Under the pieces are notes generated by a model. The model had not been told where the DNA came from. It searched no databases and saw only the letters and a list, made by a program, of their open reading frames with translations. A DNA stretch of 64,000 bases, from the NCBI RefSeq assembly GCF_035917275.1, contig NZ_CP108508.1:992001-1056000 (forward strand), written 5' to 3'. Numbering within the stretch: the stretch's first letter is position 1; each line of letters opens with the position of its first letter. The position numbers and the translations under genes were made by a program. This document shows positions 42,108-50,111 of this stretch, piece after piece. The stretch comes from Streptomyces sp. NBC_01237 (GTDB taxonomy: Bacteria; Actinomycetota; Actinomycetes; Streptomycetales; Streptomycetaceae).

Positions 42108-42712
42108 GCGGTGCGCGGCCTCCGCAGCGCGGTGGAGAAGGCCGAGCTCGCGTGGGATATCGACAACCAGAAGCTCCGCACCCGGATCCGCACGATCCGG
42201 GCTGCGATTGATGAACTCAGGGACGGCGACGAGGAACAGGCGCGCACCAAGGCCGAGTTGGAGGCCGAACTACACGCCACCTCCAAGCACGGCGCCGCCC
42301 GACAGCGCCGGCCCGCCCAGAAAGTTCTGTGCGACCTCGGCCTGCTGCCCAACTACGCCCTCATCGACGCCGTGACCACCCTGGACGCCACCGTCTACTG
42401 GCCCGAGGGCAAGACGGCCGAGGGACGCGACAACTACAAGTCGAAGTCGTATCGCTATGAGAGACCGCGCGGCTTCGCGCTGTCCGAACTCGCCCCCGGC
42501 AACACGTTCTACGCCGAGGACTACAAACACCGCATCACCGGCATCGACATCGTCACCGGCAAGGACCAAGACTGGCGGCACTGGCGGTTCTGCCCCTCCT
42601 GCGGCTACGTCCGCACCGAGACGCCGAGAATGACATCTTGCCCTGCCCGCGCTGCGCGGACACCGGCATCGCGGATTCCGGTAGCCTGCGGCAGATCGTA
42701 AAGCCGCTCGAT
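42108..42712 (+). pseudogene. Fragment of a large DEAD/DEAH-box helicase (DUF1998 / DrmA-like)
   Basis: The plus strand encodes RTIRAAIDELRDGDEE..., LGLLPNYALIDAVTTLDATVYWPEG-type sequence in two parts, FALSELAPGNTFYAEDYKH and WRFCPSCGYVRTE. After a frame change near 42630 it continues CPRCADTGIADSGSLRQIVKPLD and then stops matching. The paired CPxCG/CPRC form a zinc ribbon, as in the C-terminal region of large Streptomyces helicases related to DISARM DrmA. ATPase motifs are absent, so only an inner piece survives. No start codon or ribosome site is credible. Confidence 0.6.
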
Positions 42713-43585
42713 CAGCGCCCACAAATCATCGTCCACGCTCCACGGTCGAGTACCCACACCCTCACGAACGGCCAAATCGTCACACCGGTTGCGCCCCACC
42801 AGCACACTTCGACAAGATCGTGTTACGAGCTCTTAGCCCGTCGGTAGGAGCAGAGTTGGGCGAGCGGTGAAGCTGTCGGCGCCAGCCCGACCGCCAACCG
42901 TTCCGTGGACGCTCGGTCAGAACTGCTCGGCAGTCCCACCAGCACCTCCACCCCCTCTCTCGCCGAGTGCCTGGCATCTGGAGCCAGGCCCCAGGCACTC
43001 CGACATACAGCACGTTCGCCCCCTGCCCAAGCCAGGCTGCAACGGACACCCAGGCCCTCAGCTACCCCAAGGTCCGGGCCATTCGCGGACCAAGTCTCAC
43101 TCGAAGACCACCAAGGAACGTGTTTTCGCTGGTCCCCAGCGGTGCGGGACGTGTACCACCAGCAGACGAAGAATCTGCTGGAACGAACCCACACCGCGCC
43201 AAGGATCAGCGCCTTACCAATGACCGCGGCGGCTGAACGACAGAGCTGGTTTCGGTATCGCAGCCCAACCCACCTGCCACACCATGACTCTGAGCGATCA
43301 CCCCGGGCCCGTCCGAGTTCAACGGAGCGTAGTCAGCACCAAGTCAGCACCAAGTCAGCACGGGACAGGCGAAGAGGGTGATGACGTTGGCCGTCAGTCA
43401 GCACCAAACCAGCACGGGAGTCAGCACCACACCGGCAAATCACCCTGAACTACGCGTCCCGGGCGACACCCTTTTCGACCACCCTCACTCCCCTCAACCG
43501 CCTTTCCACAAGCTGGCATGGCGGCCGGACGCACAGCGAACCCTCGAACTATGTTGTCCCGCCACATGTGCGCCTGACCTGCAGA
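42713..43585. other. 873-base right end of the island, no supported gene
   Basis: No frame on either strand shows convincing protein similarity. The segment includes the GTCAGCACC repeat cluster (43332-43428) and, from about 43500, a diverged upstream homologue of the transporter promoter region. This is what one expects of an attachment end: recombinase-binding sites followed by the carried gene start. Confidence 0.55.
43332..43428 (+). repeat. GTCAGCACC repeat cluster at the right island end (putative integrase arm sites)
   Basis: GTCAGCACCAA occurs in tandem at 43332 and 43343, then GTCAGCACGGG at 43354, GTCAGCACCAAACCAGCAC at 43397 and GTCAGCACC at 43420: five copies in under 100 bases. 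The copy at 43397 matches the 19-base left-end site at 22426 except at one position. Direct repeats of this kind near both ends are typical recombinase/excisionase binding arms. Confidence 0.65.
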
Positions 43586-43734
43586 TTCCTACGGTGTGGC
43601 GACACGGAACGTCCCCGCCAACCGTCCGGAAGTGGTGTCCCATGGCCGCCCCCGCAACCTCTCCCCCAACACCCGGCTCCCTCAAGCGAGTCGTCGCCGC
43701 CAGCCTCGTCGGCACCACCGTCGAGTGGTACGAC
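43586..43734 (+). repeat. Right copy of 149-bp direct repeat (right island boundary)
   Basis: Matches 22223-22371 with four mismatches, all transitions. The 73-base identical core is 43658-43730. It includes the GTGTGGCGACAC near-palindrome (43594-43605) and the ATG at 43642 of the intact transporter. To the right, the gene continues uninterrupted, so this copy joins element-borne 5' sequence to the resident gene body. Confidence 0.9.
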
Positions 43735-45036
43735 TTCTTCCTGTACGGCTCCGCTGCCGCGCTGGTCTTCAACAAGCTGTTCTTCCCCGAATCCGACCCG
43801 CTCGTCGGTACCCTCCTCTCCTTCCTCACCTATGCCGTCGGCTTCGCCGCTCGGCCTGTCGGGGCCCTGGTGTTCGGGCACTACGGCGACCGCCTCGGAC
43901 GCAAGAAGCTGCTGGTGCTCAGTCTGCTGATGATGGGCGGGGCGACGTTCGCCATCGGACTGCTCCCGACCCATGCCACGGTCGGGTCGGCCGCCCCCGT
44001 ACTGCTCACCGTCCTGCGGCTGGTGCAGGGGTTCGCCCTCGGTGGTGAGTGGGGCGGGGCCGTCTTGCTGGTGTCCGAGCACGGGGATGCGGAGCGGCGC
44101 GGATTCTGGGCGTCATGGCCGCAGACCGGTGCTCCGGCCGGGCAGTTGCTCGCCACCGGGGTGCTGTCCGCGCTCACCGCGCTGATGTCGGACTCCGCGT
44201 TCCTGGCGTGGGGGTGGCGGATCCCGTTCCTGCTCTCGGGCGTGCTCGTGATTCTCGGCCTGTGGATTCGTCTCTCTGTCGATGAATCCCCTGTTTTCAA
44301 GGCCGCGTTGGCGCAGGCCGCCCAGCGCAGGGCGGAGTCCGCCGCGGCGGAGAAGATGCCGCTGGTCGCCGTGTTGCGCCATCACTGGCGGGACGTACTG
44401 ATCGCCATGGGCGCCCGGATGGCGGAGAACATCAGCTACTACGTCATCACCGCGTTCATCCTCGTGTACGCGACGACCGCCGTCGATCTCAGCAAACAGA
44501 CGGCACTCAACGCCGTACTCATCGCCTCCGCCGTGCACTTCGCCGTCATTCCGCTGTGGGGCGCCCTGTCGGACCGCATCGGGCGCAAGCCGGTCTATCT
44601 GGTCGGGGCGATCGGAGTGGGGCTGTGGATGTTCCCGTTCTTCGCGCTGATCGACACACGGAGCTTCGGGAGTCTGCTGCTCGCCGTCACCGTGGGGCTG
44701 ATCTTCCACGGCGCGATGTACGCACCGCAGGCGGCGTTCTTCGCCGAGATGTTCGCGACCCGGATGCGGTACTCGGGTGCGTCGATCGGGGCCCAGTTCT
44801 CGTCGGTCGCCGCGGGTGCTCCGGCACCACTGATCGCCACCGCGCTGCTCGCCGACTTCGACAGTTCGACGCCGATCGCGCTGTACGTCATCGCCGCGGC
44901 ACTGCTCACCGTGGTGGCGCTCCTGTGTGCGAAGGAGACCCGGCACCGGGACCTCGCCGACATCGACGCCGAAGCGGCGGAAGGGCGGGAACCGGCCGAC
45001 CGGGCGGAGCTGCCCGCCGACGCCCGTCCGGTCTGA
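43642..45036 (+). CDS. MHS-family (metabolite:H+ symporter) MFS transporter
   Basis: The ATG at 43642, with GGAAGTGG upstream, gives 464 residues and about twelve helices. The MHS signature is clear: RVVAASLVGTTVEWYDFFLYG, then YAVGFAARPVGALVFGHYGDRLGRKK (the MFS D-R-x-G-R-K loop) and GALSDRIGRKP at the second loop. Relatives include ShiA, KgtP and ProP, which import organic acids or osmolytes with protons. The first ~30 codons and promoter lie in the 149-bp repeat shared with 22279, so expression may be driven by element-supplied sequence. Before the insertion it probably followed the flavin monooxygenase gene. Confidence 0.95.
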   Translation: MAAPATSPPTPGSLKRVVAASLVGTTVEWYDFFLYGSAAALVFNKLFFPESDPLVGTLLSFLTYAVGFAARPVGALVFGHYGDRLGRKKLLVLSLLMMGGATFAIGLLPTHATVGSAAPVLLTVLRLVQGFALGGEWGGAVLLVSEHGDAERRGFWASWPQTGAPAGQLLATGVLSALTALMSDSAFLAWGWRIPFLLSGVLVILGLWIRLSVDESPVFKAALAQAAQRRAESAAAEKMPLVAVLRHHWRDVLIAMGARMAENISYYVITAFILVYATTAVDLSKQTALNAVLIASAVHFAVIPLWGALSDRIGRKPVYLVGAIGVGLWMFPFFALIDTRSFGSLLLAVTVGLIFHGAMYAPQAAFFAEMFATRMRYSGASIGAQFSSVAAGAPAPLIATALLADFDSSTPIALYVIAAALLTVVALLCAKETRHRDLADIDAEAAEGREPADRAELPADARPV

Positions 45037-45063
45037 GACCTCGGGCGGCGGCGGACGGCCGCC

Positions 45064-45543
45064 TCAGGCGGGGGCGGTGGGCTGGAACCAGGTCGGTCCG
45101 TCGGTGAGGGCCTGCTTGATCCGGAAGAGATTGAACTCGGCGAGCGGCGGGAGTGCGTCGACGTCGAACCAGCCCACCTCCAGCGACTCCTCGTCATTGA
45201 CCCGAGCCTCGCCGCCCGTCGCCCGGCAGCGGAAGGTGATGTCGAGGAACTGGCACCGGTCGCCGTTGCCGTACTGCACCGGCTTCAGCGCCTTGGTGAG
45301 CACCACCCGCTCGGCCACGCACTGCACGGCCGTCTCCTCCAGCACCTCGCGTTCGGCCGTCTCCGCGGGCTCCTCCCCCGGCTCGCAGATACCGGCGATG
45401 AGCGCCCACTTGCCCGTATCGGCGCGCCGCCCCAGCAGTACTCTGCCGTCGTCGTCGAAGACCACCGCGCTGACCCCCGGCAACAGGAGCAGCTGGTGGC
45501 CCGCGGTGGCGCGGATGTCGCGGATGAAGTCGGGAGTAGCCAT
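45064..45543 (-). CDS. Nudix hydrolase
   Basis: The ATG at 45543 gives 159 residues. The Nudix box is in GICEPGEEPAETAEREVLEE followed by TAV; it matches G-x5-E-x7-R-E-U-x-E-E except that the final Gly is Ala. Surrounding strands (VSAVVFDDDGRVLLGRRADTGKWALIAG) fit ADP-ribose/NADH-type Nudix proteins. It should hydrolyse a nucleoside diphosphate linked to another moiety with Mg2+; substrate unknown. It converges with the MHS transporter 28 bases away. Confidence 0.93.
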   Translation of the reverse strand: MATPDFIRDIRATAGHQLLLLPGVSAVVFDDDGRVLLGRRADTGKWALIAGICEPGEEPAETAEREVLEETAVQCVAERVVLTKALKPVQYGNGDRCQFLDITFRCRATGGEARVNDEESLEVGWFDVDALPPLAEFNLFRIKQALTDGPTWFQPTAPA

Positions 45544-45594
45544 GCGGCGAGCCTAGAGGGTGTGCCGCACTCCTCGGTGGATCAGCTCCCGGCC

Positions 45595-47187
45595 CTACGC
45601 CTCACCGCGTCGAGCCTGCCGGGCGCGCACCGCGCGGACCGTGACCCAGCCGAGGCCGGCGACGGCGAGCAGGGCGATGACGCCCTCCGGCAGCGGTCCC
45701 ATCCGGGTGGCGGGCGTCAGCGAGGAGCGCAGCGGCACCTCGTCGACCAGAGCGTCGGGCGTGAACATCTTGGTCTTCCGCACGATCGTGCCGTCCGGCC
45801 TGATCACCGCGCTGACCCCGCTGGTGACCGGTACGACGACGGAGCGCCCGTGCTCGACGGCCCGCACCTGGGACATCGCCAGCTGCTGGTAGGTCATCTC
45901 GCTGCGTCCGAAGGTCGCGTTGTTGCTCGGTACGGCGATCAGCTGCCCGCCGTGCTTCACGGTGTCGCGTACGGCGTCGTCGAACGCGGCCTCGTAACAG
46001 GTGACCAGGCCGACCTTGGTGCCGGCCAGGTCGAAGACACCGACCTTCTCGCCCGGCCCGAAGTCCCGGCGGACGCGGTCGACATCCTTGCTGAAGATCC
46101 GGACGAAGGAACGCATCGGCATGTACTCGCCGAACGGCTGGATGTGCCGCTTGTCGTACGTGGCGACGGGGCCCTTGTCCGGGTCCCACTCGATGAGGGT
46201 GTTGCGGAGGTTGCCCGAGTCGGGCTCGACCACCGCGCCGACGACCGTGGGCACGCCGATCGCCTTCACGGCGTCATCGATCACGATGCGGGCGTCGGCG
46301 TTGCGGTACGGGTCGAGGTCGGAGGAGTTCTCCGGCCACAGCACGAAGTCGGGCTGCGGCACCTTGCCCGCCTTGACCTCCCGGGCCAGCTGTTCCGTGC
46401 GCTTGGCGTGATTGTCCAGGACCGCGCGGCGCTGGGAGTTGAAGTCGAGGCCGAGGCGCGGCACGTTGCCCTGGATCGCGGCGACCGTCGCCGTCCCGTC
46501 CTCCGCGGAGTCGTCGACCAGTGGCAGAGCGGCGAGTGCCGCCGCGACGGGGACCAGGACGGTCGCCGCCGCGGCGACGACCGCGGCGCGCGGCACCCCG
46601 CCGGTGGTGCGACGGGAACGGAACCGGCGTACCGCCTCGAAGAGTCCGAAGCCGCACAGCACCACCGCGAAGGACAGCAGCGGGGTCCCGCCCAGCGCGG
46701 CGAGCGGCAGGAACACGCTGTCCGCCTGGCCGAAGGCGATCTTGCCCCAGGGGAAGCCGCCGAACGGCACCCGTGCCCGGACCGCTTCGTCCAGAGTCCA
46801 GACCGCGGCCGCCCACACGGGCCAGTACGCGAGCCGGGACACGGCGGCGATCCCGACGCAGCCCACCGCGATGAACAGCGCTTCGGCGGCGGCGAGCGCC
46901 AGCCACGGCACCGGGCCGACCTCCTCACCCGTCCAGTGCAGCAGCGGGAGCATGAAACCGAGCCCGGCGAGGAGGCCGAGCCCCAGGGCCGCGCGCAGCC
47001 TGCGGCCGAACAGGACCCAGCCGAGCAGTGCGAAACCGGGCAGAACCAGCCACCACAGTGGCCGGGGCGGAAAGCTCGCGTACAGCAGCACACCGGAGAG
47101 TGCGGCAGCGAACGGCCGGACGAGCCCCGGCAGCAGCCTGCGGCCGGAGGGCGTGGCGGCGGGCGACGAGTCGTCGACGGTGGTCAT
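45595..47187 (-). CDS. lnt: Apolipoprotein N-acyltransferase
   Basis: The ATG at 47187 (MTTVDDSSPAAT) is chosen over longer upstream frames with shadow-like composition; 530 residues. The N-terminal half has about six membrane helices (WWLVLPGFALLGWVLFG, PWLALAAAEALFIAVGC). The C-terminal half is a carbon-nitrogen hydrolase domain with the Lnt triad: Glu in LWPENSS, Lys in YDKRHIQPFGEYMP and Cys in TCYEAAFDD. It adds the third acyl chain to the N-terminal Cys of mature lipoproteins on the outer face of the membrane. Streptomyces often have two Lnt paralogues; which one this is cannot be told. Confidence 0.95.
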   Translation of the reverse strand: MTTVDDSSPAATPSGRRLLPGLVRPFAAALSGVLLYASFPPRPLWWLVLPGFALLGWVLFGRRLRAALGLGLLAGLGFMLPLLHWTGEEVGPVPWLALAAAEALFIAVGCVGIAAVSRLAYWPVWAAAVWTLDEAVRARVPFGGFPWGKIAFGQADSVFLPLAALGGTPLLSFAVVLCGFGLFEAVRRFRSRRTTGGVPRAAVVAAAATVLVPVAAALAALPLVDDSAEDGTATVAAIQGNVPRLGLDFNSQRRAVLDNHAKRTEQLAREVKAGKVPQPDFVLWPENSSDLDPYRNADARIVIDDAVKAIGVPTVVGAVVEPDSGNLRNTLIEWDPDKGPVATYDKRHIQPFGEYMPMRSFVRIFSKDVDRVRRDFGPGEKVGVFDLAGTKVGLVTCYEAAFDDAVRDTVKHGGQLIAVPSNNATFGRSEMTYQQLAMSQVRAVEHGRSVVVPVTSGVSAVIRPDGTIVRKTKMFTPDALVDEVPLRSSLTPATRMGPLPEGVIALLAVAGLGWVTVRAVRARQARRGEA

Positions 47188-47522
47188 GGTGGCGCTCACC
47201 TGGCGGAGTCTACGGTGGGCCGCTGTGCGCGGTGGACGTGGCCGGGGCGGGCTTCGGCGGCGGTAGCCGGTGCGCCGTGTGGCCGGTGGAGGTGTGGCCG
47301 GTGGCCGGGACGGTGTGTCCGCGGTCGAATCGGCCGGCTCGACATCCCGGGGGGAGGAACGTGCCGGGGCCCGCCGCCCGGCGCGCCTCTTCCTGCCACA
47401 CCGTTTCTGCGCCATTCCCTCACACCCGCGCCCCATGGCCGGTTACGGTGTGCGCCAGTCCCCTGTCGGCCGGCTTATCCGGCCGTCGTGGCGGGACGGT
47501 CATGGTCGGGGGGTCGATCAGG

Positions 47523-48686
47523 ATGACTGCACCTGTGGGCCGGGACAGCACCCGGGAACGCGGCGGCGCGTCCGACGCGGCCGGGGCCGTGATCCTCGCC
47601 GCCTGCGCCGTCTGGTCATTGGTGAGCGCCGCGGGCCGGGACACCAGGCCGGAAGGCGTGCTGCTCGCCCTGCTGGCCGTCGCGGCGGGCTTCACCTGCG
47701 GCAGGATCTGCGGAACGCTGCTGCCCGTCGCCGCGACCACCGTGGTCTCCGTCGCCGCCCTGGTCATGGGGCTCGGCTCGCGGCACGGTATGCCGGGGGC
47801 CACCGCCGCTTCGGACATCGTTCCCGGTCATACCGGTGCCGCCACCGCTCTGATGGTGCTGGCGGCGGGCGCCGCCTGCTGCGCGGCGGCCGCGGCGGGG
47901 CGGGCCTCGCTGCGCGTCACCCTGCGGCTGCTGGCCCTCGGTTCCGCGTGTGCCGCACTGACGCTCGGCTCGGCGGTCGGATTCGCCGCGGCGCTCGGGG
48001 TGCTGCTCTGTTCGCTGGCCGCGGTCCGGATGCGGCACCGGCTGACCGGTCTGGCCGGGCTGGCCCTGATCGCCGGGCTGATGGCCGGGGCGTCCTGGGC
48101 GGTGGCCGAGAACGCCCTGCCGGAAGGGCTCGCGGTCTCCCTGGAGGGGCAGCTCACCCGGAACCGGGTGCTGCTGTGGCGCGACGCGGTGGAGCTGGCA
48201 CGGGAGAATCCGCTGCTGGGGGTGGGGCCCGACCGGTTCGGAGAGCTGAGCCCCACCGCGCAGGAGACACTGCGCTCCGACGGAAAGCCGCACTCGGCCC
48301 CCTTGCAACAGGCCGCCGAACAGGGCGTGGTCGGGGTGGCGCTGCTGGGGGCCGCGTTCGGCTGGCTGTTGTACGTCCTGTGGCGCTCTCCCCGTACGAC
48401 GGTGGTGGTGCTCACGGCCGGCGCGGCACTGACCGCGCTGGCGGCTCTGGCCGTCGTCGGCAACGCGCTGAGCTTCACTCCGGTGACCGCGGGCGCCGGA
48501 CTGCTGGCCGGCCTCGCCTCGGCGCGGCGCCCCGTGGGCGAGCCCTCGGACACGGCTACGGATACGGGTGCGGGAGAAGGCGGACTCCGCCTCACCGGAC
48601 CGCGCGGGGCCGGCAGGGGCCGCGCCGAGGAGGTCAGGCTCCGGCGGCCGGTCCAGGGGCCGGGAGGTGCAGACGGTCGCGGATGA
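47523..48686 (+). CDS. O-antigen ligase-like polytopic membrane protein
   Basis: The ATG at 47523 (MTAPVGRDSTRERGG; a second ATG at 47502 is possible) gives 387 residues with about nine hydrophobic helices. A conserved loop, NRVLLWRDAVELARENPLLGVGPDRFGEL...PHSAPLQQAAEQGVVGVALL, is the hallmark of the Wzy/WaaL (PF04932) family. The family joins polysaccharide to lipid carrier or polymerises repeat units. The final ~50 residues are Arg/Gly-rich and cytoplasmic. Its last 53 bases overlap the convergent PH-like gene. No polysaccharide cluster is nearby, so its substrate is unknown. Confidence 0.8.
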   Translation: MTAPVGRDSTRERGGASDAAGAVILAACAVWSLVSAAGRDTRPEGVLLALLAVAAGFTCGRICGTLLPVAATTVVSVAALVMGLGSRHGMPGATAASDIVPGHTGAATALMVLAAGAACCAAAAAGRASLRVTLRLLALGSACAALTLGSAVGFAAALGVLLCSLAAVRMRHRLTGLAGLALIAGLMAGASWAVAENALPEGLAVSLEGQLTRNRVLLWRDAVELARENPLLGVGPDRFGELSPTAQETLRSDGKPHSAPLQQAAEQGVVGVALLGAAFGWLLYVLWRSPRTTVVVLTAGAALTALAALAVVGNALSFTPVTAGAGLLAGLASARRPVGEPSDTATDTGAGEGGLRLTGPRGAGRGRAEEVRLRRPVQGPGGADGRG

Positions 48687-49197
48687 ACCGTACGGCCGCC
48701 TCCGCGTCGTCCACCGTGACGGTGAAGGTCCGGCCGTCACCGAGTCTGAGCACCAGGCCCTCGCCCTTGCGCACCACCACGGCGGAGCCCTGCTCGGGAC
48801 GCCAGCGGTAGCCCCAGCCGCCCCACTGCCGCGGATTGACCGTGGGCGCGAACTCCGCGCCGACCACATGGGTGAGCAGGATGCGGCGGCGCGGCAGGCC
48901 GGCGTGTCCGCAGCGCACCTCCAGGGCGTCCCCGTCGACCTTGACGGCCACGTGGACGAAGGCGAGCGTCCCGAACAGCATGAGCAGCCCGGCGGCGACG
49001 CAGCCGATCACGGACATCAGCAGCGGAACGATGCCGGAGGTCCACGCGGAGTCGACGGCGAGCTGGATGCCCAGCGCCATGCACCCCGCGCCCACGGCCG
49101 CGAGCAGCCACTGCACACGATTGGTCGCCCGGCCGGTCCACACCGTGGACGGCGCCTCGGTCGAGCCGTGCCTCGCACTGTCGGGGTGGTGCGTCAT
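48634..49197 (-). CDS. Two-helix membrane protein with PH-like domain
   Basis: The ATG at 49197 gives 187 residues. Two membrane helices (WLLAAVGAGCMALGIQLAV and a second at LLMSVIGCVAAGLLMLFGTLAFV) are followed by a ~90-residue beta-rich domain (VKVDGDALEVRCGHAGLPRRRILLTHV..., FTVTVDDAEAAVRFIRDRL), which resembles bacterial PH-like/DUF3093-type domains. Probably a small regulatory or scaffold membrane protein. It overlaps the 3' end of the ligase-like gene by 53 bases on the opposite strand. Confidence 0.8.
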   Translation of the reverse strand: MTHHPDSARHGSTEAPSTVWTGRATNRVQWLLAAVGAGCMALGIQLAVDSAWTSGIVPLLMSVIGCVAAGLLMLFGTLAFVHVAVKVDGDALEVRCGHAGLPRRRILLTHVVGAEFAPTVNPRQWGGWGYRWRPEQGSAVVVRKGEGLVLRLGDGRTFTVTVDDAEAAVRFIRDRLHLPAPGPAAGA

Positions 49198-49267
49198 GCC
49201 AGCAGCGTACTCACGTTCCGCGTCGCCGGGAGGGGGCGAGCGGCCCTGTTTCCCCCGGTCCGGGCGG

Positions 49268-50053
49268 TCAGTGCGCGGGGCTGACCGCTTTCAGGAGCAG
49301 ACCCTCCGCATAGGCCATTGCGGGTTCCGGCAGTGCCGCGGCGCGTCCGCTGAGGATGACCGCGAGCGTGCCGGCCGGTTCGGCCGACGGAGCCGGTACG
49401 ACACCGATGCGGCGCAGCGCCTGGGCGGCGACGGCTCCCGCGGAACCGTGCAGGGCGAGCGGCGGGCGGCCGGGGCGCTGCACTGCGGCGCGGATGCGTT
49501 CGGCCACCAGCTCGTAGTGGGTGCAGCCCAGGACGACGGCCCGCACGTCGGGCGGGGTGAGGGCGGCGGCCGCGGCGACGGCGCGGTCGATCGCGGCTTC
49601 GTCGGCGTTCTCCACGGCGTCGGCGAGGCCGGGGCACGGGACCTCGGTGACCTGTGCGGAGCTGGCGAACTCCTGGATCAGCCCGCGCTGGTACGGGCTG
49701 CCGGTGGTGGCCGGGGTGGCCCAGATGGCTACGGGACCGCCGCCCGCGGCGGCGGGCTTGATGGCGGGGACGGTGCCGATGACCGGCAACGTGGGTTCCA
49801 GCTCGGCGCGGAGTGCCGGCAGAGCGTGGACGGAGGCGGTGTTGCAGGCGATGATCAGCGCGTCCGGCCGGTGTTCGGCGGCGGCACGGGCCACGGCCAG
49901 CGCGTGCGCCGTGACGTCCTGCGGCGTGCGGGGGCCCCAGGGCATGCTGTCCGGGTCGGAGGAGAGCACCAGGTCGGCGTCGGGCCGCAGACGGCGTACG
50001 GCGGCAGCCGTCGGGAGCAGGCCGATTCCGGAGTCCATAAGTGCGATCTTCAC
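49268..50053 (-). CDS. Glutamate/aspartate racemase family protein
   Basis: The GTG at 50053 (VKIALMDSGIGLLPTA) gives 261 residues. Both catalytic cysteines of the family are seen, in IIACNTASVHALPAL and LGCTHYELV, with the N-terminal DSGIG loop acting as substrate base/ligand. Cytosolic. Glutamate racemase makes D-Glu for peptidoglycan, but Streptomyces normally have murI elsewhere and this copy diverges in the first loop (GIGLL rather than GVGGL), so it may be a paralogue using another amino acid. It is divergent from the glycosyltransferase gene. Confidence 0.88.
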   Translation of the reverse strand: MKIALMDSGIGLLPTAAAVRRLRPDADLVLSSDPDSMPWGPRTPQDVTAHALAVARAAAEHRPDALIIACNTASVHALPALRAELEPTLPVIGTVPAIKPAAAGGGPVAIWATPATTGSPYQRGLIQEFASSAQVTEVPCPGLADAVENADEAAIDRAVAAAAALTPPDVRAVVLGCTHYELVAERIRAAVQRPGRPPLALHGSAGAVAAQALRRIGVVPAPSAEPAGTLAVILSGRAAALPEPAMAYAEGLLLKAVSPAH

Positions 50054-50111
50054 CCGGTCACCATAGTCGACAGCCCTTGCGCCCCGGCCGAAGTGGGGCA
50101 GACTTCGGCGG

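Larger units (their letters stand above)
22368..43730. mobile_element. Degenerate integrative element / genomic island inserted at the 5' end of an MHS transporter gene
   Basis: Bounded by the 149-bp direct repeats, the ~21.4-kb segment starts with a tyrosine-recombinase fragment and carries toxin/immunity modules, IS remnants, a SARP regulator, an MMPL efflux pair and a decayed helicase gene. Base composition is uneven, with visibly AT-rich patches at about 23.75-24.65 and 25.56-26.3 kb. No replication, transfer or excisionase gene was recognised, and the recombinase lacks its N-terminal part, so mobility now looks lost. The boundaries are seen in the sequence; the integration history is inferred. 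Confidence 0.8.

Noticed and set aside
41425..42352. Minus-strand frames across the end of the MMPL gene and beyond
   Set aside because: Antisense to the transporter and the helicase fragment, with no motif or ribosome site.
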